A DNA stretch of 9,506 nucleotides from an uncultured Chloroflexota bacterium (GTDB lineage Bacteria; Chloroflexota; Dehalococcoidia; SM23-28-2; RBG-16-64-32): positions 1 to 9,506 of the forward strand of contig CAJXNA010000060.1 of NCBI GenBank assembly GCA_913056415.1, written 5' to 3'. The notes beneath the pieces were generated by a model. That model was given only the letters and a program-made list of their open reading frames with translations. It was not told where the DNA came from and did not search any database. Positions within the stretch are counted from its first letter, which is position 1. Every line of letters begins with the position of its first letter. This document shows positions 1 to 6,145 of the stretch, piece after piece. The position numbers and the translations under genes are program-made.

Positions 1-536
1 GAGGGGCGTTGGGGCGCATACATGTGTTGCACCTGTTGCTACCCCACAACCCATTTGCCTTCGACCGGGAAGGGGACGCGGTCAGCACTGGCTGTTCTTG
101 TCCCGCAGGTGGGGACTTTGAGCCAGAGAGATATCGAGAACAGGCGATGTACGTGGATGTTCTGGTTGGCAAACTTATAAGCAAATTAGAGAGGGAAGGC
201 GTTTACGATGATTCCGTCATCGTCCTCACGGGCGACCACGGCCCGCGGCCCTTCTTCCCTTCGCCAGAGAGACCCCCGGAACGATCCATTACAAATGTGC
301 CGCTGGTGATCCGCGCTCCCGGCATAAATAGCCACGTATCCGATGTGGACTACCAGCATATAGACTTCGGCCCAACGTTGACGGATATCCTGGGGCTGCC
401 GCCGCCTGATAACGCTGAAGGGGTGTCAGCCTTCAGCGAAGAGCGACCGCAGCGGGATAAGCTGTTTAATATATCCGCCGGTACATTTATCTACAGCGAA
501 GAGGATGATAGCTGGCATTTCAGCCAGAAGGATTGA
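1..536 (+). CDS. Sulfatase-like hydrolase/transferase, C-terminal part (5' end outside the window)
   Basis: This is the C-terminal part of an alkaline-phosphatase-superfamily sulfatase/phosphoglycerol-transferase-like enzyme. Relatives are membrane-anchored and modify cell-surface polysaccharide or lipid from outside the cell. The frame is open to the left edge (codons from base 3), so the TTG at base 9 is not a credible start. Counting from that TTG, HLLLPHNPF (about residues 8-16) resembles the membrane-sulfatase segment that contributes an active-site His. LTGDHGPRP (73-81) is the metal-binding Asp-His motif of the fold, and YREQAMYVD (42-50) is the usual preceding helix. The nucleophile Thr/Ser/Cys and any transmembrane segments would lie upstream and cannot be seen. 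Two cysteines (about 29 and 31) fit an extracytoplasmic location. The DNA is less GC-rich than the rest of the window, with ATA, TTA and AAA codons, which suggests possible transfer. Substrate is unknown; family assignment is secure. Confidence 0.8.
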   Translation, partial: GALGRIHVLHLLLPHNPFAFDREGDAVSTGCSCPAGGDFEPERYREQAMYVDVLVGKLISKLEREGVYDDSVIVLTGDHGPRPFFPSPERPPERSITNVPLVIRAPGINSHVSDVDYQHIDFGPTLTDILGLPPPDNAEGVSAFSEERPQRDKLFNISAGTFIYSEEDDSWHFSQKD

Positions 537-714
537 TGCCAGAACCTTGCGGTCCCGCTACCGGCTCAGCTGGTAGACCTTACCCTCCGTCTTGTTTGGA
601 GGGAAAACAATTGCACCACAATACGCTACACGATGAGGGCTGGGCGTCCTACCCAATTACCGAGTCACTAAACGCTGCCAGTCTGGTTGGTAGCTCTGCC
701 AAGGAGGTCCCTCA
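537..714. other. Non-coding stretch between sulfatase-like gene and small ORF
   Basis: No convincing gene is seen here. Two local hairpins are visible: CTACC/GGTAG (558-562 with 572-576) and CCCTCC/GGAGGG (583-588 with 598-603, 9-nt loop). The second could end sulfatase transcription, but it is followed by AAAACAA rather than a T-run, so it is not a canonical terminator. A reading frame across 533-739 has no ribosome binding site and no recognisable product. The 3' end carries the strong ribosome binding site of the next small ORF. Confidence 0.4.
702..708 (+). promoter_or_regulatory. Strong ribosome binding site for the 35-residue ORF
   Basis: AGGAGGT lies at 702-708, seven bases (from the last G) before an ATG at 715. 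This is as good as any Shine-Dalgarno site in the window and is the main reason for calling the small ORF that follows. Confidence 0.65.
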
Positions 715-822
715 ATGGAGAGCGCTAGCCAAGGGCTAGCCCTTATGACTAGAACTGGCGCGGTTGCGGGCCTCGTAATACTATATGGAGGCATTACGTT
801 TACGTTAGGAGGCGCTCCGTGA
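715..822 (+). CDS. Small single-pass membrane peptide (35 aa), overlapping the thiolase start
   Basis: A 35-codon ORF starts at ATG 715 with an ideal AGGAGGT site and ends at TGA 820-822. That stop overlaps the thiolase GTG (819-821) as GTGA, the classic arrangement for translational coupling. The product begins MESASQGLALMTRTG. A hydrophobic run follows at about residues 15-33 (GAVAGLVILYGG, then ITFTLGG), long enough for one membrane helix, and Arg13 precedes it, predicting N-in topology. A second in-frame ATG (745) would give a 25-residue version. I do not recognise a family. It may be a true membrane microprotein, or a leader whose translation delivers ribosomes to the thiolase. The thiolase also has its own AGGAGG, so coupling may be supportive rather than essential. 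The call rests on the ribosome binding site, overlap and hydrophobicity; conservation is untested. Confidence 0.5.
   Translation: MESASQGLALMTRTGAVAGLVILYGGITFTLGGAP
731..744. repeat. Perfect 14-bp palindrome
   Basis: AAGGGCTAGCCCTT is its own reverse complement. An alternative hairpin, GCTAGCC-AAG-GGCTAGC (724-740), overlaps it. Both lie inside the small ORF, just after its start. The palindrome could be an operator, or an mRNA structure near the small-ORF start. It could also arise by chance in the codons for SASQGLAL. Confidence 0.45.
807..812 (+). promoter_or_regulatory. Ribosome binding site of the thiolase gene
   Basis: AGGAGG sits six bases before GTG 819. It fixes the GTG as the start, because the first ATG in frame lies beyond the conserved N-terminal VVIVEAVRTP strand of thiolases. 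Confidence 0.8.
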
Positions 823-1973
823 GAGAAGTAGTCATCGTAGAGGCGGTCCGCACCCCCATGGGCCGCAAGGATGGGGTGCTGTCCGGCATTCACCCCAACA
901 ACCTGGGGGCGCTGGTGCTGAACGAGGTCGTGAAGCGGGCCGGCATCGAGTCGTCCCTGGTGGAGGACGTTGTGTTCGGCAATGTGGACGAGGTGGGAGA
1001 GCAGGGGGCGAACGTGGCCCGTAACTGCCTCCTGACGGCGGATTTCCCGTACGAGATACCGGCTACCACGGTGGACCGCCAGTGCGGCTCCGGCCAGCAG
1101 GCGATCCACTTCGCCGCTAACCTGATTCAGGCGGAGACGTGCGACATCACTATCGGCGGCGGCGTGGAGTCGATGTCACGGGTGCCGCTTGGGATCAACA
1201 TCACGCAGGGGCCGGGCTTTCCCTTCCAGCCGGAGCTGCTGAAGAAGTACCAGCTCACCGCTCAGGGGATCTCCGCCGAGGAGATCGCCAAGAAGTGGGG
1301 GATCGAGCGGCCGGAGGCGGACGAGTTCGCGCTGGGGAGCTACGAGAAGGCGAAGCGGGCCCGGGACGAGGGTCGTTTCGACCGCGAGATCCTGCCTGTG
1401 GACGTGCAGCTTGAGGGGCTGCCGGCCACGATCAAGACGGACGAGGGGATCCGCGACACGTCGCTGGAGAAGCTGGCTTCGCTGCAGCCCTCGTTCCGCC
1501 CGGACGGCGTCCACCACGCCGGCAACTCCAGCCAGATCACGGACGGGGCAGCAGCGGTGCTGCTGATGGCTAGGGAGAAGGCGGGGGAGCTGGGCGTAAA
1601 GGCGCGGGCGCGCATCATCGGCCAGGCGGTGGTGGGCTCCGACCCGGTGCTGATGCTCACCGGGCCGATCACGGCGACGCCGAAGGTGCTGGCGAAGGCG
1701 GGGCTAAAGCTGAGCGACATCGACCTGATCGAGATCAACGAGGCGTTCGCCTCCGTAGTGCTGGCCTGGAAGCGCGAGCTGAAGCCCGATATGTCGAAGG
1801 TGAACGTAAACGGCGGCGCTATCGCCCTGGGGCACCCGCTGGGGGCCACAGGCGCCCGCCTGATGACCACGCTCCTGCACGAGCTGGAGCGCACGGGCGG
1901 CCGCTACGGGATGCAGCTGATGTGCTGCGGCGGCGGCCTGGGCACCGCCACGATCATCGAGCGGCTGGACTAG
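819..1973 (+). CDS. Acetyl-CoA C-acetyltransferase (thiolase)
   Basis: A cytoplasmic thiolase of 384 residues, the usual length for the family. It catalyses reversible condensation of two acetyl-CoA to acetoacetyl-CoA or thiolytic cleavage of 3-ketoacyl-CoA. The N-terminal EAVRTPMGRKDG strand opens the first thiolase domain. The acyl-accepting cysteine is Cys89 in DRQCGSGQQAIH. NEAFA (307-311), His339 in GHPLGATGAR and Cys369 in the C-x-GGG-x-G motif complete the active site, so it should be catalytically competent. The GTG start is supported by AGGAGG six bases upstream and by the conserved N-terminus. The start overlaps the stop of a 35-codon ORF. Sequence alone does not separate a biosynthetic acetoacetyl-CoA thiolase from a degradative 3-ketoacyl-CoA thiolase, and no beta-oxidation partner gene lies alongside. 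Confidence 0.93.
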   Translation: MREVVIVEAVRTPMGRKDGVLSGIHPNNLGALVLNEVVKRAGIESSLVEDVVFGNVDEVGEQGANVARNCLLTADFPYEIPATTVDRQCGSGQQAIHFAANLIQAETCDITIGGGVESMSRVPLGINITQGPGFPFQPELLKKYQLTAQGISAEEIAKKWGIERPEADEFALGSYEKAKRARDEGRFDREILPVDVQLEGLPATIKTDEGIRDTSLEKLASLQPSFRPDGVHHAGNSSQITDGAAAVLLMAREKAGELGVKARARIIGQAVVGSDPVLMLTGPITATPKVLAKAGLKLSDIDLIEINEAFASVVLAWKRELKPDMSKVNVNGGAIALGHPLGATGARLMTTLLHELERTGGRYGMQLMCCGGGLGTATIIERLD

Positions 1974-1990
1974 GGGCCACAGGCCCCATT
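1973..1990 (+). terminator. Possible short terminator after the thiolase
   Basis: GGGGCC-ACA-GGCCCC (1973-1987) is a perfect 6-bp GC stem with a 3-nt loop. It starts on the last base of the stop codon and is followed by ATTT. The stem is strong but the T-tract is minimal, so termination may be partial. The gene converges on rpiB only 85 bases away. Confidence 0.45.
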
Positions 1991-2058
1991 TCGCTGCCGG
2001 GGCTGTAGAGCTCAGGTTCCCGTTATTCGCGCCGGATGAGGGCGAAACAGAGGAAGTG

Positions 2059-2508
2059 CTAGCGGCCCTGGCGCTCCATCTCCGCCACCTTCTCTAGGCG
2101 GCGGCGGTACCGTTCCTCTCCTGAGAGGCGGGCGTCCAGGAACGCTTGTACCAACCCCAGAGCCAGCTCTGAGTCGATGACGCGGGCGCCGAGGCAGAGG
2201 ACGTTCATATCGTCGTGCTCCACCCCTTGACGGGCGGAGTAGGTGTCGTGGCAGAGGGCGGCGCGGACTCCCCGTATCTTGTTCGCCGCGATGCTGGCGC
2301 CCACGCCGCTGCCGCAGACCAGGACGCCGCGCTCCGCGAGGCCGTCCGTTAGCGCCCCGCCGATGGCGCGGGCGTAGTCCGGATAGTCGACGGAGTCGGC
2401 GCTGTGGGTGCCCACGTCCAAGGTTTCGTGGCCCGCCTGCTTGAGGGCAGCGGCGATCTCGTCCTTCAGCTCGTAGCCGCGATGGTCGGCGCCGACGACG
2501 ATGCGCAT
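2059..2508 (-). CDS. rpiB: Ribose-5-phosphate isomerase B
   Basis: A 149-residue RpiB (LacA/RpiB family), the typical length. It interconverts ribose 5-phosphate and ribulose 5-phosphate in the non-oxidative pentose phosphate pathway. Asp8-His9 in GADHRGY, Cys65 in LVCGSGVGASIAANK (the catalytic base position of E. coli-type enzymes) and His98 in the SARQGVEHDDMNVL segment match the E. coli positions offset by one. The Cys-type catalytic base distinguishes it from the mycobacterial type, which lacks that Cys. ATG 2508 is preceded by GAGGA five bases upstream. It is the last gene of the operon, 20 bases after the SDR reductase stop. Its position behind lipid-type genes may only reflect co-transcription. 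A 6-phosphogluconate dehydrogenase of the same pathway lies elsewhere in the window (8143-9012). Confidence 0.93.
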   Translation of the reverse strand: MRIVVGADHRGYELKDEIAAALKQAGHETLDVGTHSADSVDYPDYARAIGGALTDGLAERGVLVCGSGVGASIAANKIRGVRAALCHDTYSARQGVEHDDMNVLCLGARVIDSELALGLVQAFLDARLSGEERYRRRLEKVAEMERQGR

Positions 2509-2528
2509 CTCAGTCCTCTTCTGTCATC

Positions 2529-3518
2529 CTACAGCCAGCGGTGCTGACGGTACCAGGCCGCCGTGAGGGCGGCCCCCTCTTTGAGGGTGACCCGGGGCGT
2601 CCAGCCCAGGTCGCGGCTGATCTCATCGTGGGAGCAGACCCAGTGGCGCTGGCGCATCTCGATGACCTTATCGCGGGTGAAGGGGACGGCGCGACGGCGC
2701 AGGCGGCCGTAGGTCTCGCTGAGGAAGGCGGCGGCGGCGAAGGCCCAGGGCGGAAAGGGGATAGCCAGGACCTTCCTGCCTACAGACTCCTCCACTGTCG
2801 CCAGGAGATCCCGCCACGTGTACACAACACCGTCGTCGATGGTGTAGGTGGCCGATGGCGCGTCGTCAGCGGCAGTGGCCGCCATCGCCGCCGCTCGGGC
2901 TGCGTCCTCGACGTAGACCCAGGAGATGGCGTTGGTGCCGTCGCCCAGGAGGGGGGCCAGCCGCCAGCGGGCAAGCTGAAAGAAGATCAGGGTCTGGCGA
3001 TCGCGCGGCCCGTAGATGCCGCCCGGACGGATGATGGTTGCCCGAACCTTGTCGGCGTCGCGCGCCCAGGACCGCACCGCTTCCTCGGCCTTGAGCTTGC
3101 TGCGCCCGTAGGCGCTAACCGGGGCGGCCGGAGCGTCCACGGGGCGAGGCCGGCCGTCCTCGCTGGGGCCGTGAGCGACGAGGCTTGATATCAGGACGAA
3201 ACGGGGGGTGGTCGCGGCGGAATCCAGGGCGGAGAGAAGGTTAGCGGTGCCCTCCGCGTTCACGGAGTTGAACTCGGCGGCGGAACGCGCCTTTACCAGT
3301 CCAGCGGCGTGGACGACGGCGTCGACGCCCGCGACGGCGGCCGGGAGAGTGTCCGGCTGGGTGATGTCTCCCAACGCTTCCTCGATCTCTAAGCCGCGGA
3401 GGAAAGAGCGGTCGCTCGTTCGTCGTGCCAGCACGCGGACGGTATGGCCTTCGCGGGCGAGCTGCTCGGCGATGTGGGAGCCGAGGAAGCCGGTGGCGCC
3501 GGTGACCAGGGTTTTCAT
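2529..3518 (-). CDS. Extended SDR NAD(P)-dependent reductase; candidate ketosphinganine/ceramide reductase (CerR-like)
   Basis: A 329-residue extended short-chain dehydrogenase of the NAD-dependent epimerase/dehydratase superfamily (HpnA / 3-beta-hydroxysteroid dehydrogenase-like). The Rossmann motif GATGFLG is at 7-13, Asp51 caps the nucleotide site (GDI), and Ser111/Ser112 with Tyr137 and Lys141 in YGRSK form the catalytic set. Its ATG overlaps the TGA of the upstream acyltransferase gene as ATGA (3515-3518), and no clear Shine-Dalgarno precedes it, so translation is probably coupled. Directly upstream are an SPT-like synthase and a GNAT-type acyltransferase. In Caulobacter an epimerase-type SDR (CerR) performs the ketone reduction of ceramide synthesis, and I infer the same role here from context. 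Sequence alone would also allow a sugar epimerase or a flavonol/steroid-type reductase. Confidence 0.82.
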   Translation of the reverse strand: MKTLVTGATGFLGSHIAEQLAREGHTVRVLARRTSDRSFLRGLEIEEALGDITQPDTLPAAVAGVDAVVHAAGLVKARSAAEFNSVNAEGTANLLSALDSAATTPRFVLISSLVAHGPSEDGRPRPVDAPAAPVSAYGRSKLKAEEAVRSWARDADKVRATIIRPGGIYGPRDRQTLIFFQLARWRLAPLLGDGTNAISWVYVEDAARAAAMAATAADDAPSATYTIDDGVVYTWRDLLATVEESVGRKVLAIPFPPWAFAAAAFLSETYGRLRRRAVPFTRDKVIEMRQRHWVCSHDEISRDLGWTPRVTLKEGAALTAAWYRQHRWL

Positions 3519-4648
3519 GACGTAAGCGGTTTCTCGTAGAGGCGGTAGGTCTTGTACTTGTGACAGCCAACGTTGCGGATCATCGTGTTCACGGCGTCAT
3601 TGTCCTCCAGCGTCCAGGAGAACTCGGCCCAGCGGTAGCCACCGTCGCGGGCGGCACGGTAGACCTCGTCACAGAGGAGATAGGCCAGGGCCAGGTAGTT
3701 GCGGGTGCGGTATTTCTTCTTGACGCCCAGGATCATCAGGCGGCCGGTCTTGAGGCCGCGAACTTTCAGCCGCCACAGCAGCTTCGCCCAGCCGAAGGGG
3801 AAGAGGTGGCCGTTCAGGTCGTGGATCGCCTCGTTGATGTTGGGTGCGGCGAGGACTACGCCCGCCGTTTCCCCATCCACCTCCACGATTACAACCAGGT
3901 TGGTGTCGACGATCTGGCGCAGGTCCTCTGCAAGGTGGTGCGCCTCGGCGGGGGTCACGGGGACGAACCCCCAGTTCCCGCTCCAGGTGGAGTTGAAGAC
4001 TTCGAGTATGGTGGCGATCTCCTCATCGAAGCGGCTGATGTCCCCCTTGCGAATGTTGATGTCCGGCCGCTCGCGGAGCTCCTCCACGGCGCGGCGCGCC
4101 TTAGGGGGTACGGTCTCCGTATCGTAGCGCCAGGCGTAGAGGTCTTTGACTTTCTGGAAGCCTGCGCCTTCGATGAGTCGCCCGTAGTATGGCCGCGAGT
4201 AGGGCATCATGATCATGGGCGGCGTGTCGAAGCCTTCGATCAGGAGCCCTACCTCCTGGTTGATAGAGAAGCTCAGGGGCCCGCGGGCGGTCTCCATGCC
4301 ATGCTGCCGGAGCCAGTCCTCAGCCGCCTCAAACAGCGCCCGAGCCGTCTCTGCCTCGTCCTCCGACTCGAAAAAGCCGAAGAAGCCGGTGCGCTCCTCG
4401 TGGAACCGGTTGTGCTCATGGTCCACCTGGGCCGAGATGCGCCCGACTACCTGGCCGTTACGGTGGGCGAGGAAGAGCTGGGCGTCGGCGTGCTGGAGGA
4501 AGGGGTTGGTCTTGGCGTTGAACCGTTTGCGCTCCAGATAGAGGAGCGGGGGCACCCAGTTGGGGTCTTCCCGGTAGAGGCGGAAGGGCAGCTTGATGAA
4601 GGCGTCCAGGTCGCGGCGGCCGGAAACCGGTGTCACGGTCACCGACAT
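3515..4648 (-). CDS. GNAT-type N-acyltransferase; candidate bacterial ceramide synthase (bCerS-like)
   Basis: A 377-residue GNAT-fold protein, about twice the size of a simple acetyltransferase and probably with two GNAT-like halves. The first half contains VVGRISAQVDHEHN (67-80), GFFGFFES (88-95) and GPLSFSINQEVG (123-134). The second runs from about 200 and ends in EFSWTLEDNDAVNTMIRNVG (342-361) and KTYRLYEKP. Proteins with this layout act as N-acyltransferases; the bacterial ceramide synthase of Caulobacter is GNAT-like, not related to the eukaryotic enzyme. No membrane helix is evident. The gene starts 12 bases after the SPT-like gene, with AGGAG (4656-4660) immediately after that stop codon. 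It overlaps the reductase start by four bases. Taken with its neighbours, I infer it transfers a fatty acyl group to the amino group of the long-chain base. The superfamily is clear; the substrate is inferred from context. Confidence 0.75.
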   Translation of the reverse strand: MSVTVTPVSGRRDLDAFIKLPFRLYREDPNWVPPLLYLERKRFNAKTNPFLQHADAQLFLAHRNGQVVGRISAQVDHEHNRFHEERTGFFGFFESEDEAETARALFEAAEDWLRQHGMETARGPLSFSINQEVGLLIEGFDTPPMIMMPYSRPYYGRLIEGAGFQKVKDLYAWRYDTETVPPKARRAVEELRERPDINIRKGDISRFDEEIATILEVFNSTWSGNWGFVPVTPAEAHHLAEDLRQIVDTNLVVIVEVDGETAGVVLAAPNINEAIHDLNGHLFPFGWAKLLWRLKVRGLKTGRLMILGVKKKYRTRNYLALAYLLCDEVYRAARDGGYRWAEFSWTLEDNDAVNTMIRNVGCHKYKTYRLYEKPLTS

Positions 4649-4660
4649 GATTGGGCTCCT

Positions 4661-5953
4661 CTAGGGTAGGAGGCCGTGCTTGCGGCCCAGGGTCTGAAAC
4701 TGCTCCAGGACGAACTCTATCTGTTCGTCATTGTGGGTGGCCATGCAGCTAGTGCGCAGCAGTGCCTTACCGATGGCGACGGCGGGGAAGATGACGGGGT
4801 TGGTGTACACGCCGCACTCGATGAGGTCTCGCCAGAAGGTGACGGTGGCCAGCTCGTCGCCGATAGTGACAGGGATGATGGACGTCTGGGATTCGCCGGT
4901 GTCGAACCCCATATCGTTCAGTCCGCTGCGAAGCGTTTCTCCGTGGCGCTGCACGGCCTCCACCAACTCCGGCTCCTCCATGAGCACCTCCAGGGAGGTG
5001 AGGGCGGCGGCGGCCGAGGCGGGGGGCAGGCTGGCGGAGAAGAGCATGGAGCGGCCGAAGTGCTTGATCCACTCCAGCACGGCGCGGCTGCCGGCGACGA
5101 AGCCGCCAACGGAGGCGAAGGATTTGGAGAAGGTGCCGACCGTCAGATCAACCTTCCCATCTATGCCGAAGTGGCTGGCGGTGCCGCGGCCACCCGTGCC
5201 GATAACGCCGATGGCGTGGGCGTCGTCTATCAGGAGGCGAACCTGATGGCGCTGGCACACCTCGACGATCGCGGGCAGGTCGGCGATGTCGCCGCCCATG
5301 CTGAACACGCCGTCGATGACTACTAAGCAGGTCTTCTTCTTATCCAGGCGGCGGAGGATCGTGTCCAGGTGTTGGGCGTCGTTGTGGCGGAAGCGCAGCA
5401 TCTCACCCTCCGCCAGCCGGCAGGCGTCGTAGATGCTGGCGTGATCCGCTTTGTCCACGACCGCTACGGAGCGGCTGTCCACCAGGGATGAGATGACGCC
5501 CAGGTTAGTCTGGTAGCCGGTGGTGAACACCACGGCCGCCTCCGTGCCCAGGAACTCCGCGATGCTGTTCTCAAGCTTCTCGTGCAGGTGAGTGGTGCCG
5601 TTGAGCAGACGGGAGCCGGTCAAGGAGGTGCCGTGCTCGCTGAGGGCGTCCTTGGCGGCCTGAACGACGCGGGGATGCCTTGTAAGCCCCAGATAGTTGT
5701 TGGAGCCCAGCATAATCACTTCGCGGCCGTAGATCTTTGCTACGGGGCCGTCGTTGCGGTCCAGGGGCTGGAAGAAGGGGTAGAGTCGAACGGCGCGGGC
5801 CTGCTCTGGGAGCTTGAAGCCGTGGACCTTGGCGAAGATGTCACGCCCGTCCTGGTCGTCGTAGCGACCGCGCAGCATGCCTTCAATGGTGAGACCGGCG
5901 AAGGCGAGGGCTGCGGTCTGAGGGTCGGTTTCCGGTTCAGCCTGTTTGGCCAT
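4661..5953 (-). CDS. Serine palmitoyltransferase-like PLP enzyme (alpha-oxoamine synthase family)
   Basis: A 430-residue alpha-oxoamine synthase: PLP-dependent decarboxylative condensation of an amino acid with an acyl-CoA or acyl-ACP. Visible residues are GSNNYLGL (83-90), stacking His171 in DHASIYD, Asp243 and His246 in LIDDAHAIG, the Schiff-base Lys277 in GTFSKS, and Arg400 in LLRTSCMATH. Several stretches resemble bacterial SPT more than BioF or Kbl: GSRLLNGT (113-120), FTTGYQTNLGVIS (143-155), RFRHND, and YPFFQPLD followed by GVYTNPVIFP as in Bacteroidetes-type SPTs. The product would be 3-ketosphinganine from serine and palmitoyl-CoA. An N-terminal extension of about 45 residues rich in Glu, Asp and Ala precedes the fold. 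ATG 5953 follows GAGG at six bases. It heads an operon with an acyltransferase and reductase. A BioF/Kbl role is less likely, since no biotin or threonine dehydrogenase gene is nearby. Confidence 0.8.
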   Translation of the reverse strand: MAKQAEPETDPQTAALAFAGLTIEGMLRGRYDDQDGRDIFAKVHGFKLPEQARAVRLYPFFQPLDRNDGPVAKIYGREVIMLGSNNYLGLTRHPRVVQAAKDALSEHGTSLTGSRLLNGTTHLHEKLENSIAEFLGTEAAVVFTTGYQTNLGVISSLVDSRSVAVVDKADHASIYDACRLAEGEMLRFRHNDAQHLDTILRRLDKKKTCLVVIDGVFSMGGDIADLPAIVEVCQRHQVRLLIDDAHAIGVIGTGGRGTASHFGIDGKVDLTVGTFSKSFASVGGFVAGSRAVLEWIKHFGRSMLFSASLPPASAAAALTSLEVLMEEPELVEAVQRHGETLRSGLNDMGFDTGESQTSIIPVTIGDELATVTFWRDLIECGVYTNPVIFPAVAIGKALLRTSCMATHNDEQIEFVLEQFQTLGRKHGLLP

Positions 5954-5995
5954 AAGTCGCCTCTAGTTTGGTTACCTACGGCCTAGTTGTCAACC

Positions 5996-6018
5996 CGCCA
6001 ATACGATTGGCGATTATA
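5996..6018 (-). promoter_or_regulatory. Putative promoter -10 with abutting operator-like inverted repeat, SPT operon
   Basis: On the minus strand a perfect TATAAT occupies 6018-6013. It is followed immediately by the perfect inverted repeat CGCCAAT-ACG-ATTGGCG (5996-6012). Transcription from this -10 would start near 6006, almost at the dyad centre (6004), the usual position for a repressor site. The -35 region at normal spacing (about 6036-6041) is poor, so an activator or extra contacts may be needed. A second element, TTGACA at 5993-5988, has only a weak -10 partner (CAAACT, 17-bp spacer). The repeat could instead be an mRNA hairpin, but no T-run follows, arguing against a terminator. Confidence 0.5.
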
Positions 6019-6145
6019 AGCCAAGTGTCTAATCGAATACGTTCGTCGAAATACTGCAGCGGATGCCCGTTGCCGGGGCCGCAGTCGCCGCATTCGTTTG
6101 GGACGTGGTTGAGCCACTAGTCGGCTGTTCGCTGGCTGGAGTTTG

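Noticed and set aside
541..617. tRNA-like stretch containing GGCTCAGCTGGTAGA, reminiscent of a tRNA D-arm
   Set aside because: No matching acceptor stem, anticodon arm or T-loop (GTTCGA-type) occurs at the right distance; only a local CTACC/GGTAG hairpin is supported.
533..739. 68-codon frame following the sulfatase-like gene
   Set aside because: There is no ribosome binding site, no recognisable product and a low-complexity composition. Its 3' part overlaps the better supported small ORF at 715-822 in another frame.
2026..2046. Hairpin TTCGCGCC/GGGCGAA between thiolase and rpiB, considered as the rpiB-side terminator
   Set aside because: The stem needs a bulge and no T-run follows on the minus strand, so support is too weak to list it as a terminator.
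3560..4669. Long open plus-strand frame (369 codons) opposite the GNAT acyltransferase
   Set aside because: It mirrors a clearly conserved minus-strand gene, has no family resemblance and repeats GC-driven Val/Glu/Gly/Leu composition. Open antisense frames are expected in GC-rich DNA. The same applies to plus-strand frames at 2541-3188, 4676-5326, 5582-5986 and 8110-9006.
4661..5953. 8-amino-7-oxononanoate synthase (BioF) or 2-amino-3-ketobutyrate ligase (Kbl) as the product
   Set aside because: These are same-family alternatives, but the GSRLLNGT, TGYQTN, RFRHND and GVYTNPVI stretches and the acyltransferase/reductase neighbours favour serine palmitoyltransferase. No biotin or threonine catabolism genes are adjacent.
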